The notes beneath the pieces were generated by a model. That model saw nothing but the letters and a program-made list of their open reading frames with translations. It ran no database searches and was not told the origin of the DNA. 24,989 bases of DNA from Flavobacteriales bacterium UBA720 (lineage in GTDB: Bacteria > Bacteroidota > Bacteroidia > Flavobacteriales > Weeksellaceae): positions 39,257-64,245 of the forward strand of contig DBLQ01000109.1 in the NCBI GenBank assembly GCA_002297505.1. Direction: 5' to 3'. Position 1 is the stretch's first letter, and the number at the start of each line of letters is the position of its first letter. Of the stretch, positions 15,249 through 22,853 are shown one piece after another. Made by a program: the position numbers and the translations under genes.

Positions 15249-16517
15249 TTAATTTTCCGTTTTCAGAAGCTGAAAACCAATGCTGCAATTTAAGCATTTT
15301 TTCGGAGTGCAAAATAACTTGTACTGATAAAGAAACGCCTGTGTCTGCAGCGCATTCTCAAATGTCATTCCCAATTGTTTCCACTGTTCCAGAACCGAAT
15401 TTTTCTCCGGCTTCATCTGCTTATAAAACTCGAAAATCTCATCAACAATTTCAGGATGATGATGTTTATGATAAAAATATTTCAAAGGTAAAATGGTGTT
15501 AACGATGATCAGATCCACAAAATCCTGACTGAGATACTTTCTGCCTTCTACCGGTGAAATCTTACCAAAATTGAAGCGGTTGTCCCAGTATTCCGAAGCT
15601 TTGACGTTTTCAAAAATTCTGTACAGCTCATCAGCGGATTTTGCGTCCATCAGCTTTGAAAAAAGATTGGGCTGAGCATGATAAAGATTAGCTAATTGTG
15701 ACAATCGGATCGTGGGGAAATTAGGCGGACGCAGTTTTGAAAATTTAGGATGAAATCGAAGGTCTGACAGATTAAACTTGACTTTCAGAAAATAAAATTC
15801 TCGTTTCCAGATTTTCATTACCTCATCATTGGGCGTTTCCAGAAATCCACAAATCCCGAAAAATAAAGCTTCCAGATGAATATCATTTTGTTTGATCTTC
15901 TGAATCATGCCAAAATCCAGACTTTCTGCCATCTGCAGAAATATGTCCGCATTCACCTTCAACCCGAACGCATAGAGCAGATTCTGAAACAGCACAGCTT
16001 CGTAATTATTCTGATTGCGGATCAGTGACTCCTGAAAAATCTGCGATTTGGCTTCCAGCTTTTTCAGCAGAACGGTCTCCTCGAAAAATAACGGGATTTT
16101 GCCGGCGTCAAACAGCTCTTCGCAAGCCACGAAGGCATGTTCGGATTTTAGGTTATGATGTTTCTGAATGAGAGCTTCATCAATATAATCTTTAAGTTCG
16201 AGAGTCGGGATCTGCTGATGCTCTAATTCCGGAATATCACAATCATTGAGATAAACGGCGTGCAGAATCAGATTGCCGAATTCCGGATTGCCGGAGTGGT
16301 TATGGAAGAACCAATCGGAAGCCTTGGTATGGATCTCAATATTGCCGGCGAAAGTGATGTTGTCAATTTTAATTTTAGCAAAGAGAAAATCCGGTCCTGA
16401 GTTCCTGTTCCATTCGCCAAATTCCAAGATTTCAATTCTTCTTCCGTTGGTCGAGATAAAATCAAAGTTCCGGAATTTCTTGTAGTTCCAGATGTACTGT
16501 AATATTTCTTCATTCAT
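15249..16517 (-). CDS. DUF2851 family protein
   Basis: A 422-residue cytoplasmic protein (no signal peptide, no membrane span) of the family DUF2851, widespread in Bacteroidota and of unknown function. The N-terminal part is the best conserved: GEWNRNSGPDFLFAKIKID, then GNIEIHTKASDWFFHNH and LILHAVY. This resembles the active-site layout of restriction-type nucleases (Asp, Glu-x-His), with D38 and E58 spaced accordingly; this is inference only. Later sequence is helical. The C-terminus ends with cysteines in CTPKKCLNCSIG, which could bind a metal. It is the first gene of a pair with the PspC-like gene. The terminator seen upstream belongs to bshA. The function is not known. Confidence 0.85.
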   Translation of the reverse strand: MNEEILQYIWNYKKFRNFDFISTNGRRIEILEFGEWNRNSGPDFLFAKIKIDNITFAGNIEIHTKASDWFFHNHSGNPEFGNLILHAVYLNDCDIPELEHQQIPTLELKDYIDEALIQKHHNLKSEHAFVACEELFDAGKIPLFFEETVLLKKLEAKSQIFQESLIRNQNNYEAVLFQNLLYAFGLKVNADIFLQMAESLDFGMIQKIKQNDIHLEALFFGICGFLETPNDEVMKIWKREFYFLKVKFNLSDLRFHPKFSKLRPPNFPTIRLSQLANLYHAQPNLFSKLMDAKSADELYRIFENVKASEYWDNRFNFGKISPVEGRKYLSQDFVDLIIVNTILPLKYFYHKHHHPEIVDEIFEFYKQMKPEKNSVLEQWKQLGMTFENALQTQAFLYQYKLFCTPKKCLNCSIGFQLLKTEN

Positions 16518-16544
16518 TTGTGTTCAGTTTTTGATTGTTTTAAA

Positions 16545-16583
16545 ATAAAAAACCCTTCCGGAAACAGAAACTCCGAAAGGGTT
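16545..16583 (-). terminator. Terminator of bshA (minus strand)
   Basis: On the minus strand a 12-bp stem AACCCTTTCGGA / TCCGGAAGGGTT with one mismatch and a 9-nt loop, followed by TTTTTTATTTTA. It sits 27 nt after the bshA stop codon. Confidence 0.85.
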
Positions 16584-16609
16584 AATTTACAGAAAATATT
16601 GAAAACAAT

Positions 16610-17764
16610 CTATACCTCTTTATATTTCGCTTCCTCAAATTTAGCAATCGTACTCTCGTACATGTCAATATAAATTGGAAGAATATTTTTCAGATCAAAA
16701 TGAATCGCCTGCGCTTTCGCATTTTCTTTCATCTGAGCGAGTAATTTTCCGTCGCTCAGCAATTTAATGCAGTAATTAGACATCGCTTCCACATTACCGG
16801 TCTCTGCGAGAAATCCGGTTTCTCCCTGGATATTGACCTCTGGGATTCCGCCTGCATTGCTGCTGATAACGGGCGTTCTCGCCGCCATGGCCTCCAAAGC
16901 TGCCAACCCGAAACTTTCCTGTTCCGAAGGCAGGAGAAAAACGTCTGACAATTGCAGAATGCGGTACAAATCGTTCACCTTCCCGAGTAGTTTGATCTTG
17001 CCAATCAGATTCGGATTATTCTCCATAAATTCGGAAATCTTCTCCATATCGGGACCTTCGCCAATGATAATCAGCTTCGATTTCACCTTTTTATTGACAT
17101 TCTTGAAAATCTCTAAAACGTCCTGAATTCTTTTAACCGGCCGAAGGTTCGAAACGTGAATCAGAATTTTTTCGTCCACGCTGGCAAACTGTTCACGCTG
17201 ACAGGTTTTGCAATCTTCGTCAAACACCGAATTATCTATAAAGTTGGTGATCACCTGGATGTCTTTCTGAATATTGAAAAATTGCAATGTATCCTTTTTC
17301 AGACTGTCGGAAACCGAGGTGATGGTGTCACTCTGATTGATAGAAAACTCCACCGCATGCTTGTAGCTCGGATGCTGACCAACCAATGTGATGTCCGTGC
17401 CATGCAGTGTAGTAACCAGCGGAATATCCTTGTTTTCTGCCTTTAACATTTGTTTTGCAGTAAACGCGGCATAAGCGTAAGGAATGGCGTAATGCGCATG
17501 AAGAATGTCCAGCTTATAAAGATTTACCACGCGGTAGATCATGGATGATAAAGCGATATCGTACGGTTGATATTGGAACAGCGGATAAGTCTGGACATTC
17601 ACCTTGTGGAAAAAAATATTCGGATTGGTGACATCCAGGCGCGCCGGCAAAGCGGAACTGATGAAGTGCACCTCAAAGCCTTTGTCGGCCAGGGACATTC
17701 CCAATTCTGTGGCTACAATTCCGCTTCCGCCATAAGTGGGATAGCAAAGTATTCCTATTTTCAT
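16610..17764 (-). CDS. bshA: N-acetyl-alpha-D-glucosaminyl L-malate synthase (bacillithiol synthesis)
   Basis: BshA joins UDP-GlcNAc and L-malate in the first step of bacillithiol synthesis, the low-molecular-weight thiol that replaces glutathione in Firmicutes and many Bacteroidota. The 384 residues form a GT-B glycosyltransferase of family 4. The N-terminal lobe opens MKIGILCYPTYGGSGIVATELG and contains LDILHAHYAIPYAY and LVTTLHGTDITLVG, all close to B. subtilis BshA. The C-terminal lobe has VSNLRPVKR (about 205-212), IIIGEGPD and the donor-binding E283-x7-E291 motif in EQESFGLAALEAMAARTPVIS. Cysteines at 185 and 188 (DCKTC) sit in the linker. The bshB and bshC genes are not in the window. 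It has its own -7 promoter element and terminator, and GH3 lies upstream on the same strand. Confidence 0.92.
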   Translation of the reverse strand: MKIGILCYPTYGGSGIVATELGMSLADKGFEVHFISSALPARLDVTNPNIFFHKVNVQTYPLFQYQPYDIALSSMIYRVVNLYKLDILHAHYAIPYAYAAFTAKQMLKAENKDIPLVTTLHGTDITLVGQHPSYKHAVEFSINQSDTITSVSDSLKKDTLQFFNIQKDIQVITNFIDNSVFDEDCKTCQREQFASVDEKILIHVSNLRPVKRIQDVLEIFKNVNKKVKSKLIIIGEGPDMEKISEFMENNPNLIGKIKLLGKVNDLYRILQLSDVFLLPSEQESFGLAALEAMAARTPVISSNAGGIPEVNIQGETGFLAETGNVEAMSNYCIKLLSDGKLLAQMKENAKAQAIHFDLKNILPIYIDMYESTIAKFEEAKYKEV

Positions 17765-17798
17765 TTTATTTTTATTTAAACCTTGAAGGTTTGGAAGT

Positions 17799-17806
17799 CA
17801 AATTTA
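17799..17806 (-). promoter_or_regulatory. -7 promoter element of bshA
   Basis: Minus-strand TAAATTTG, an exact TAnnTTTG match 34 nt before the ATG. A perfect 7-bp palindrome AAACCTT-G-AAGGTTT (17778-17792) lies in the leader between it and the start. Confidence 0.5.
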
Positions 17807-17849
17807 CTCAATTATGGCCTGGTAATTGTCTGTTTCCAAACTAATTTTT

Positions 17850-19553
17850 CTATCGGTCTGATTGTAGAGCCCCGGCTTGAACGTCCATCCCTGCGCCATA
17901 TTTCAGATTGTCATTGACCAAAACAGGAAGTCGTCCTGATATTTTGGTTTGTCCCAGAAGTCCGCTGGCAGTAGCAGTCATCGAATCGTCATTATTTTCG
18001 TAGGACACCAGAACGGTAGAGATTTTAGAAATATCAATATCTTTTAACGCATAAGGACTGCCAAAAACATCCAATATAACATTGTTATGCTTGCTTAGAT
18101 CCAACAGAATTTTCTTGCTGGCTTCCGAAATTTTGTAAGGTTTATAAGCCGTAGAATTATCTTTATGAACACCGATGATCACCTTGGAATGGCTCGGAAT
18201 GCTTTTGATTTCGTCCGCTTTTTTCAGAATGACTTTGGTGCCGGCTGAAATTTGGTTTAAGAAAGTCTGATATGGCGCTTCTTCCAGCGGTATGTAATAG
18301 TAAGTTTCGGAAGTATTGAGAGGCAGTAATTTCTTGTCGTCTTTCAGAAGAGTCAGGGCGTTGGCATACATTTTCTGAACCAATGCCGAATGCGAAGCGT
18401 TATTCAGATCTTCGTTGATATTTTCGGGATTGATATTATTGTATTTGTTTAAACCCAAATAATATTTGGTCAGCAGAATCTTCTTCACGCTCTCCTCCAC
18501 TCTGGATTGCGGAATCTCGCCGTTATCTATCGCTTTTTGGATCAATCTTTTTCCGGTTGCAACATCCTGCGAGAAGAGCATGATATCGTTCCCCGCCTTG
18601 AAAGCCATGGCATCCAGCTCTCCAGCTTTAAATTTATTGGCCACTGCGCCCATATTGAGAGCATCGGTGATGATCAGGCCTTTGTAACCTAATTTCTCTT
18701 TCAGAAGTCCTGTTATGATTTTTTTTGAGACCGACGCCGGGACACCTTTCTCATTTTCCAGCGCAGGGACATACAGGTGTGCCACCATCACGCCGCCAAT
18801 TCCCTTATCTATCAATGCTTTGAATGGCGCAAGTTCAGTTTTTTCAAGACGTTCCAGATTATGAGACACCACAGGAAGATCAAGGTGAGAATCTGTGGAA
18901 GTATCTCCGTGACCAGGAAAATGCTTAATGGCCGCCAGAACGCTGTGATCCTGCAAGCCGTTGGAATAAGCCAAAGCTGAAGTCATAACATTACCGACAT
19001 CGGAACCGAAACTGCGGTTACCGATAATCGGATTATTGGGATTGGTATTCACATCCACCACCGGCGCAAAGTCCCAATTGATGCCCATTCTTCTACAATC
19101 TTCAGCGATTTTGGCTGACATTTCCGTAATGAGATTTTTGTTTTGGATAGCACCTAGAGTGATGGCCCAGGGATATTTGTGCGCTTTTGCAATTCTTTGA
19201 AACACGCCCCACTCGGCATCCATTCCAATCATCAGCGGCACTTTGGATTTGGACTGAAATTCATTGATTAGATTAATCTCTCTGGCAGCGTCATCCTGCA
19301 TCAGAATGAGTCCTCCAATTTTATCATTGACAACAATATTTCTTATCTGACTGATAAACTCCTCACCTTTATTGGTATAAAGCGCCACAATAAAAAGCTG
19401 ACCTAATTTTTCATCCTGAGACAGTGAATTATAGGTGGTATTCACCCAGCTTTCCGCTCTTTTGATATCTTCAGTGGAAATATTTTTGGGCTGATATTGA
19501 GACAGATAAAAATGTGAGATAAAAATTACGATGCTGAGGCTTAACCTTTTCAT
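17850..19553 (-). CDS. Glycoside hydrolase family 3, NagZ-like beta-N-acetylhexosaminidase
   Basis: A secreted GH3 enzyme of 567 residues that likely removes N-acetylglucosamine from peptidoglycan fragments. A signal peptide occupies about residues 1-18. The TIM-barrel catalytic domain (about 30-345) carries the GH3 NagZ signatures: MDAEWGVFQRI, FAPVVDVNTNP, K210-H211-FPGHG, D221-S-H223 (the acid/base Asp-His pair of the NagZ type) and the nucleophile D297 in GLIITDALNMG. A smaller alpha/beta domain follows and ends with SGRLPVLVNDNLKYG, the usual end of that domain, so the protein looks complete. Many Bacteroidota relatives carry a fused C-terminal serine beta-lactamase-like domain; this one does not. 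It is divergent from the lipoprotein gene, and bshA lies downstream. Confidence 0.9.
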   Translation of the reverse strand: MKRLSLSIVIFISHFYLSQYQPKNISTEDIKRAESWVNTTYNSLSQDEKLGQLFIVALYTNKGEEFISQIRNIVVNDKIGGLILMQDDAAREINLINEFQSKSKVPLMIGMDAEWGVFQRIAKAHKYPWAITLGAIQNKNLITEMSAKIAEDCRRMGINWDFAPVVDVNTNPNNPIIGNRSFGSDVGNVMTSALAYSNGLQDHSVLAAIKHFPGHGDTSTDSHLDLPVVSHNLERLEKTELAPFKALIDKGIGGVMVAHLYVPALENEKGVPASVSKKIITGLLKEKLGYKGLIITDALNMGAVANKFKAGELDAMAFKAGNDIMLFSQDVATGKRLIQKAIDNGEIPQSRVEESVKKILLTKYYLGLNKYNNINPENINEDLNNASHSALVQKMYANALTLLKDDKKLLPLNTSETYYYIPLEEAPYQTFLNQISAGTKVILKKADEIKSIPSHSKVIIGVHKDNSTAYKPYKISEASKKILLDLSKHNNVILDVFGSPYALKDIDISKISTVLVSYENNDDSMTATASGLLGQTKISGRLPVLVNDNLKYGAGMDVQAGALQSDR

Positions 19554-19665
19554 TGTTTGAAAATCTAAATTTTAGAAAGATTTCATAAAGATATTAATTC
19601 CTTGGGAAAAAGATGTTTTTATGGTCTGCAATTTGTAACTAAACAAAAATTAAATATTTAAAGCT

Positions 19666-20178
19666 ATGAAAAAGTTATTGCCCCTTTTATTTTTAATGTT
19701 CGCAAGTGTCGCCATATACAGTTGTAAGGATGATGACGATGATTATGTAAATGTACAGGTAGATTATCCTGCGGTGTATGATGTTAGAAATGTGAATTTC
19801 GTTAATGATCCTAATCTAGGTTGGGTATATGGTCAAACCTTTGCGCGTCCGATGCTGGATCAAGACTATGTAGTTATTTACAGGCAAGCCGGAACAGATA
19901 ACGGCAATCCTATTTGGCAGCAAATCCCTCGTACATTATATCTGCAAGAAGGTGAACTGGATTACGATTTTGACTTTACAAAAAATGATTTTAATATCTA
20001 CGCTGGTGGTAATTATAATTTAAGTACAACGCCTCAATACATCAATAATCAAACCTTCAGAATCGTCTTGGTACCTGCAGAATTTGGAAATAAAAATGCA
20101 AACCGTATCAAGGAAATGTCTTATCAGGAATTGATTAACAAATTCAACATTGACGACAGTAAAGTGGGAACTTTTTAA
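19666..20178 (+). CDS. Probable surface-exposed lipoprotein, family not recognised
   Basis: A 170-residue protein with a lipoprotein signal peptide: a basic start (MKKLL), a hydrophobic core and a lipobox ending in Cys20 (IYSC). The cysteine is followed directly by KDDDDD. In Bacteroidota an acidic run just after the lipidated cysteine acts as a lipoprotein export signal that sends the protein to the cell surface. The mature part contains paired aromatic and Asp/Asn residues and looks beta-rich (DYVVIYRQAG, NQTFRIVLVPAEF). No family name comes to mind. It is a single-gene unit with a strong terminator, divergent from GH3. Its role is unknown. Confidence 0.8.
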   Translation: MKKLLPLLFLMFASVAIYSCKDDDDDYVNVQVDYPAVYDVRNVNFVNDPNLGWVYGQTFARPMLDQDYVVIYRQAGTDNGNPIWQQIPRTLYLQEGELDYDFDFTKNDFNIYAGGNYNLSTTPQYINNQTFRIVLVPAEFGNKNANRIKEMSYQELINKFNIDDSKVGTF

Positions 20179-20195
20179 GGTCTGATATAATCTAT

Positions 20196-20223
20196 AAACC
20201 ACAGTGCAATCTGTGGTTTTTTT
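20196..20223 (+). terminator. Terminator of the lipoprotein gene
   Basis: A perfect 9-bp stem AAACCACAG / CTGTGGTTT with a 6-nt loop and a T-tract, 17 nt after the stop codon. Confidence 0.88.
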
Positions 20224-20240
20224 ATGGTTAAAAATAAATT

Positions 20241-20281
20241 ATACTTAACGAGTATGAATTGAGATTTTATTTTTAAATTTG
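20241..20281 (+). promoter_or_regulatory. Promoter region of the peroxiredoxin gene with an inverted repeat
   Basis: TAAATTTG (20274-20281) is an exact -7 match 29 nt before the ATG. Upstream lies the inverted repeat ATACT-TAACG-AGTAT (20241-20255), covering the usual -33 position, where TTTG is missing. A regulator site is possible but unproven. Confidence 0.5.
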
Positions 20282-20310
20282 TTCATCATTAACCAAAAAA
20301 ATAAAATATT

Positions 20311-20946
20311 ATGTCAATAAAACTTGGCGATACCGCACCGGATTTCGCTGCAGAAAGCAGTTTGGGAACTCTCAATTTTTATGATTATCTGGGAGATTCC
20401 TGGGGAATATTATTTTCTCACCCTGCAGACTATACACCTGTATGTACTACCGAACTTGGGAGAACTTCCCAGCTGAAACCAGAATTCGACAAGAGAAATA
20501 CGAAAGTGCTGGCATTAAGCGTGGACGGCATAGATAATCATAAAGGCTGGATCTCGGACATCAATGAAACACAAAATACGGAGGTAGATTTTCCGATTAT
20601 TGCTGATGAGGACAAAAAAGTGTCGGCGTTGTATGACTTCATTCATCCCAATGCCAGTGCAACACTCACAGTGAGATCTTTGCTGATCATCGATCCTGCG
20701 AAGAAAGTGAGACTGATCATCACGTATCCTGCAAGCACAGGCCGAAACTTCACAGAGATCCTTCGGGTTTTGGATTCTCTGCAGCTGGTGGACGGCTATG
20801 GTGTTGCCACGCCCGTAGATTGGAAAGACGGCGATGATGTCATCATTCCGCCGGCAGTCTCGCACGAGGATGCCGAGAAAAAATTCACAAAAGGTGTGAA
20901 GGTGGTAAAGCCATACTTGAGGTACACGCCGCAACCCAATCAATAA
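20311..20946 (+). CDS. 1-Cys peroxiredoxin (Prdx6-like)
   Basis: A 211-residue cytoplasmic peroxidase that reduces hydrogen peroxide and organic peroxides. The active site is P38-xxx-T42-xx-C45 in HPADYTPVCTTE, with Cys45 as the peroxidatic residue. It is the only cysteine in the protein, so there is no resolving cysteine and an outside thiol must reduce it. The thioredoxin-fold domain is followed by the Prdx6-type C-terminal extension (GVATPVDWKDGDDVIIPPAV, then KGVKVVKPYLRYTPQP). The bacillithiol gene bshA in this window suggests one possible reductant, but that link is inference. It is monocistronic with an adjacent promoter and terminator. Confidence 0.95.
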   Translation: MSIKLGDTAPDFAAESSLGTLNFYDYLGDSWGILFSHPADYTPVCTTELGRTSQLKPEFDKRNTKVLALSVDGIDNHKGWISDINETQNTEVDFPIIADEDKKVSALYDFIHPNASATLTVRSLLIIDPAKKVRLIITYPASTGRNFTEILRVLDSLQLVDGYGVATPVDWKDGDDVIIPPAVSHEDAEKKFTKGVKVVKPYLRYTPQPNQ

Positions 20947-20951
20947 AAATT

Positions 20952-20980
20952 AAAGCTCAGAAATACCTCTGAGCTTTTTT
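20952..20980. terminator. Terminator of the peroxiredoxin gene, probably bidirectional
   Basis: A perfect 10-bp stem AAAGCTCAGA / TCTGAGCTTT with a 6-nt loop and six or more T on the + strand. On the minus strand it follows the stop of the 20990 gene and is trailed by AATTTTT, so it may end both converging transcripts. Confidence 0.85.
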
Positions 20981-20989
20981 ACTTTTTAA

Positions 20990-21742
20990 TTATTGTGCTT
21001 TGAAAACTTCATTAACAAAATCACTGCCTTTAGGCATTTCGATCACAATATTTCCATTTTCAAAATAGCCGAGCGTAGATTCTCCCGAATTCAGCTTCAC
21101 CCGGAAAACATCGTTCTTAGCCGTTTTTTTGAAAGTTGCAAAAGGTGTACTGCTGTTGCTATCAACCAAAATAAACTGGCTGTCATCAATCTGGATCTTC
21201 TGCAATGTAAGGTTACCGTTGGAATACCGCTGTGCCGTGCCTGCCGGCTTCGATTCCACTACCTTTTGTTGAGACGGCGCCGTATCAGAAACAATGTTAT
21301 CACGCACTGCAACAGATTCTGTCACCATTGATTTCGGATTGGCCGCAGGCAGTTTGGCAATCGCCTGTCTCATGGCATCCTGAAATCCGGGCTCAAACTC
21401 TTTGATCATACTGCTCGCCTTCTCGGAATAGATCACTTTTTGATTGCAATCCCTGAACTGGAGCGATATTTTGTTACGGAGCAGACTTTTCTCATTGAGC
21501 ACATCGGCACTCAGGATTTTGCAGGGATTTGCCACTGCATCGGCCGGCCAAGTGCTTTTTTCAGCAGGCAAGACCATATATTTCTTGAAGGTCAATGACT
21601 TGTTCAGGATCGCATCCATACCATACGTCTCCCTGAACGTAGAAAACTCAGCAGGAATCATTACATACTGATAATCGCTGACGGATTGAGCTTTGATGAT
21701 AACCATTAGTAAAACGGCTAGAAAGCCGGCTGTCTTTTTCAT
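20990..21742 (-). CDS. Exported protein of unknown function, last gene of the EamA-PorV operon
   Basis: I do not recognise this 250-residue protein. It has a signal peptide (residues 1-18, ending IIKAQ). The first half, about 20-140, is compact with two cysteines (C74, C98) that could form a disulfide, in PCKILSADVL and FRDCNQKVIYSEKAS. A Ser/Pro/Ala-rich linker runs from about 140 to 170. A C-terminal segment of about 75 residues (NLTLQKIQIDDSQFILVDS, then NGNIVIEMPKGSDFVNEVF) looks beta-rich and may be a separate domain. It starts 18 nt after the PorV/PorQ-family gene and is almost certainly co-transcribed with it, so a role in the cell envelope near that barrel is reasonable inference. Confidence 0.75.
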   Translation of the reverse strand: MKKTAGFLAVLLMVIIKAQSVSDYQYVMIPAEFSTFRETYGMDAILNKSLTFKKYMVLPAEKSTWPADAVANPCKILSADVLNEKSLLRNKISLQFRDCNQKVIYSEKASSMIKEFEPGFQDAMRQAIAKLPAANPKSMVTESVAVRDNIVSDTAPSQQKVVESKPAGTAQRYSNGNLTLQKIQIDDSQFILVDSNSSTPFATFKKTAKNDVFRVKLNSGESTLGYFENGNIVIEMPKGSDFVNEVFKAQ

Positions 21743-21760
21743 AAGCCTTAAATTTAAAGT

Positions 21761-22846
21761 TTAATATCTGAAACCCTGCATATCAAGTTTCAGGGAGAAA
21801 AAATTGGAATAAAAATTAGAGCCGCCAATTCCGGAATTGGTAATGGCATAGTCCAGCGTCAGACCTTTGTACCGGATTCCGATTCCTGCGCTGGGCTGGA
21901 AAGAAACCTTACGTTTGAGATCTTCAATATCCGAAATGGTCTGAAAACGGTTGAGTCCCAGACGGACAAAAATCATATCCTGGAAGATCAGTTCTCCACC
22001 CAGATAAGGTGTGATGCTTGCAAAATCCGTAGAAACCAGAGCGGCTGTCTTGGCAAAATCAATGTTGACGCCGGCTTCGGGAAGCAGCTTCAGGTCCCTG
22101 TTAAATTCAAAAGTTTTGCTCACGCCAAGATTGAGTTTTGGCATTGTAATTTCCATCTTGTCTGCCGGCGCAGGGTTAAATTCCTCACCATTCACCACGG
22201 TAGAAAGTTCTTTTTGGTTAATGGTCCAGAAGTTGACCGTAGTAGTCGCGTCTCTCAGCATAAACCCGAGATTCCAGTCCGTATCGGTATGGTAAACACC
22301 ACCGAGGTCAAATCCGAAACCGTAACCGCTGGCGAATTTGCCTACATTTCGGTACACGATTTTGGCTGTGGCGCCTAGATCCAGTTTTTGGTTGCCATTG
22401 GGATAAAATGCATAGGAAAACAATGCTGCATAATCGGAGGTAGAGAATGAGCTGATTTTATCGTAATCAATATTACCTTCGGAATCTATGAGCTGCGTGG
22501 TATTAAGAATATTATCTACGCCTAATCGCACCAAAGAAATCGCGAAAACGCCGTTGCCCTGATCCAGAGGTTTGGCATAGGCGATGTAATCGTATTTGGC
22601 AATAGACTCAAAATATTCGGCATGCATGGCAGCAGCCTGCCAGTCCTTCTCAATCTTCAGCAATCCTGCCGGATTCCACATTGGAGAATAGACGTCATCC
22701 TGGTTAGAAACCACTGCGCCACCCATCGCAAGACCACGCGCTCCGGCACCGATGTTCAGAAACTCGTTGGAGTATTTCCGGATGATCTGTGCTCCGGAAA
22801 ATTGCGATATTGTGAGTATTAAAAAAAATAAAAATCTCTTCATCAA
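21761..22846 (-). CDS. PorV/PorQ family outer-membrane protein
   Basis: A 361-residue outer-membrane beta-barrel of the FadL-related PorV/PorQ family. A signal peptide ends near FSGAQ (residue 20). The signature GAGARGLAMGGAVVSNQDDVYSPMWNPAGL (about 33-62) is the family's N-terminal hatch region, and the rest is alternating beta sequence ending in Y. PorV and PorQ are parts of the type IX secretion system of Bacteroidota, where PorV shuttles cargo to the attachment complex; this family also has members with no known secretion role. No other type IX gene is in the window, so I do not call it porV or porQ. It is the middle gene of an operon, 7 nt after the EamA transporter gene and 18 nt before the unknown exported protein. 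Confidence 0.87.
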   Translation of the reverse strand: MMKRFLFFLILTISQFSGAQIIRKYSNEFLNIGAGARGLAMGGAVVSNQDDVYSPMWNPAGLLKIEKDWQAAAMHAEYFESIAKYDYIAYAKPLDQGNGVFAISLVRLGVDNILNTTQLIDSEGNIDYDKISSFSTSDYAALFSYAFYPNGNQKLDLGATAKIVYRNVGKFASGYGFGFDLGGVYHTDTDWNLGFMLRDATTTVNFWTINQKELSTVVNGEEFNPAPADKMEITMPKLNLGVSKTFEFNRDLKLLPEAGVNIDFAKTAALVSTDFASITPYLGGELIFQDMIFVRLGLNRFQTISDIEDLKRKVSFQPSAGIGIRYKGLTLDYAITNSGIGGSNFYSNFFSLKLDMQGFRY

Positions 22847-22853
22847 AGGCGTA

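Noticed and set aside
20515..20943. Minus-strand 142-codon open frame inside the peroxiredoxin gene
   Set aside because: Complement shadow; its product is rich in Arg/Cys/His as expected from antisense reading.
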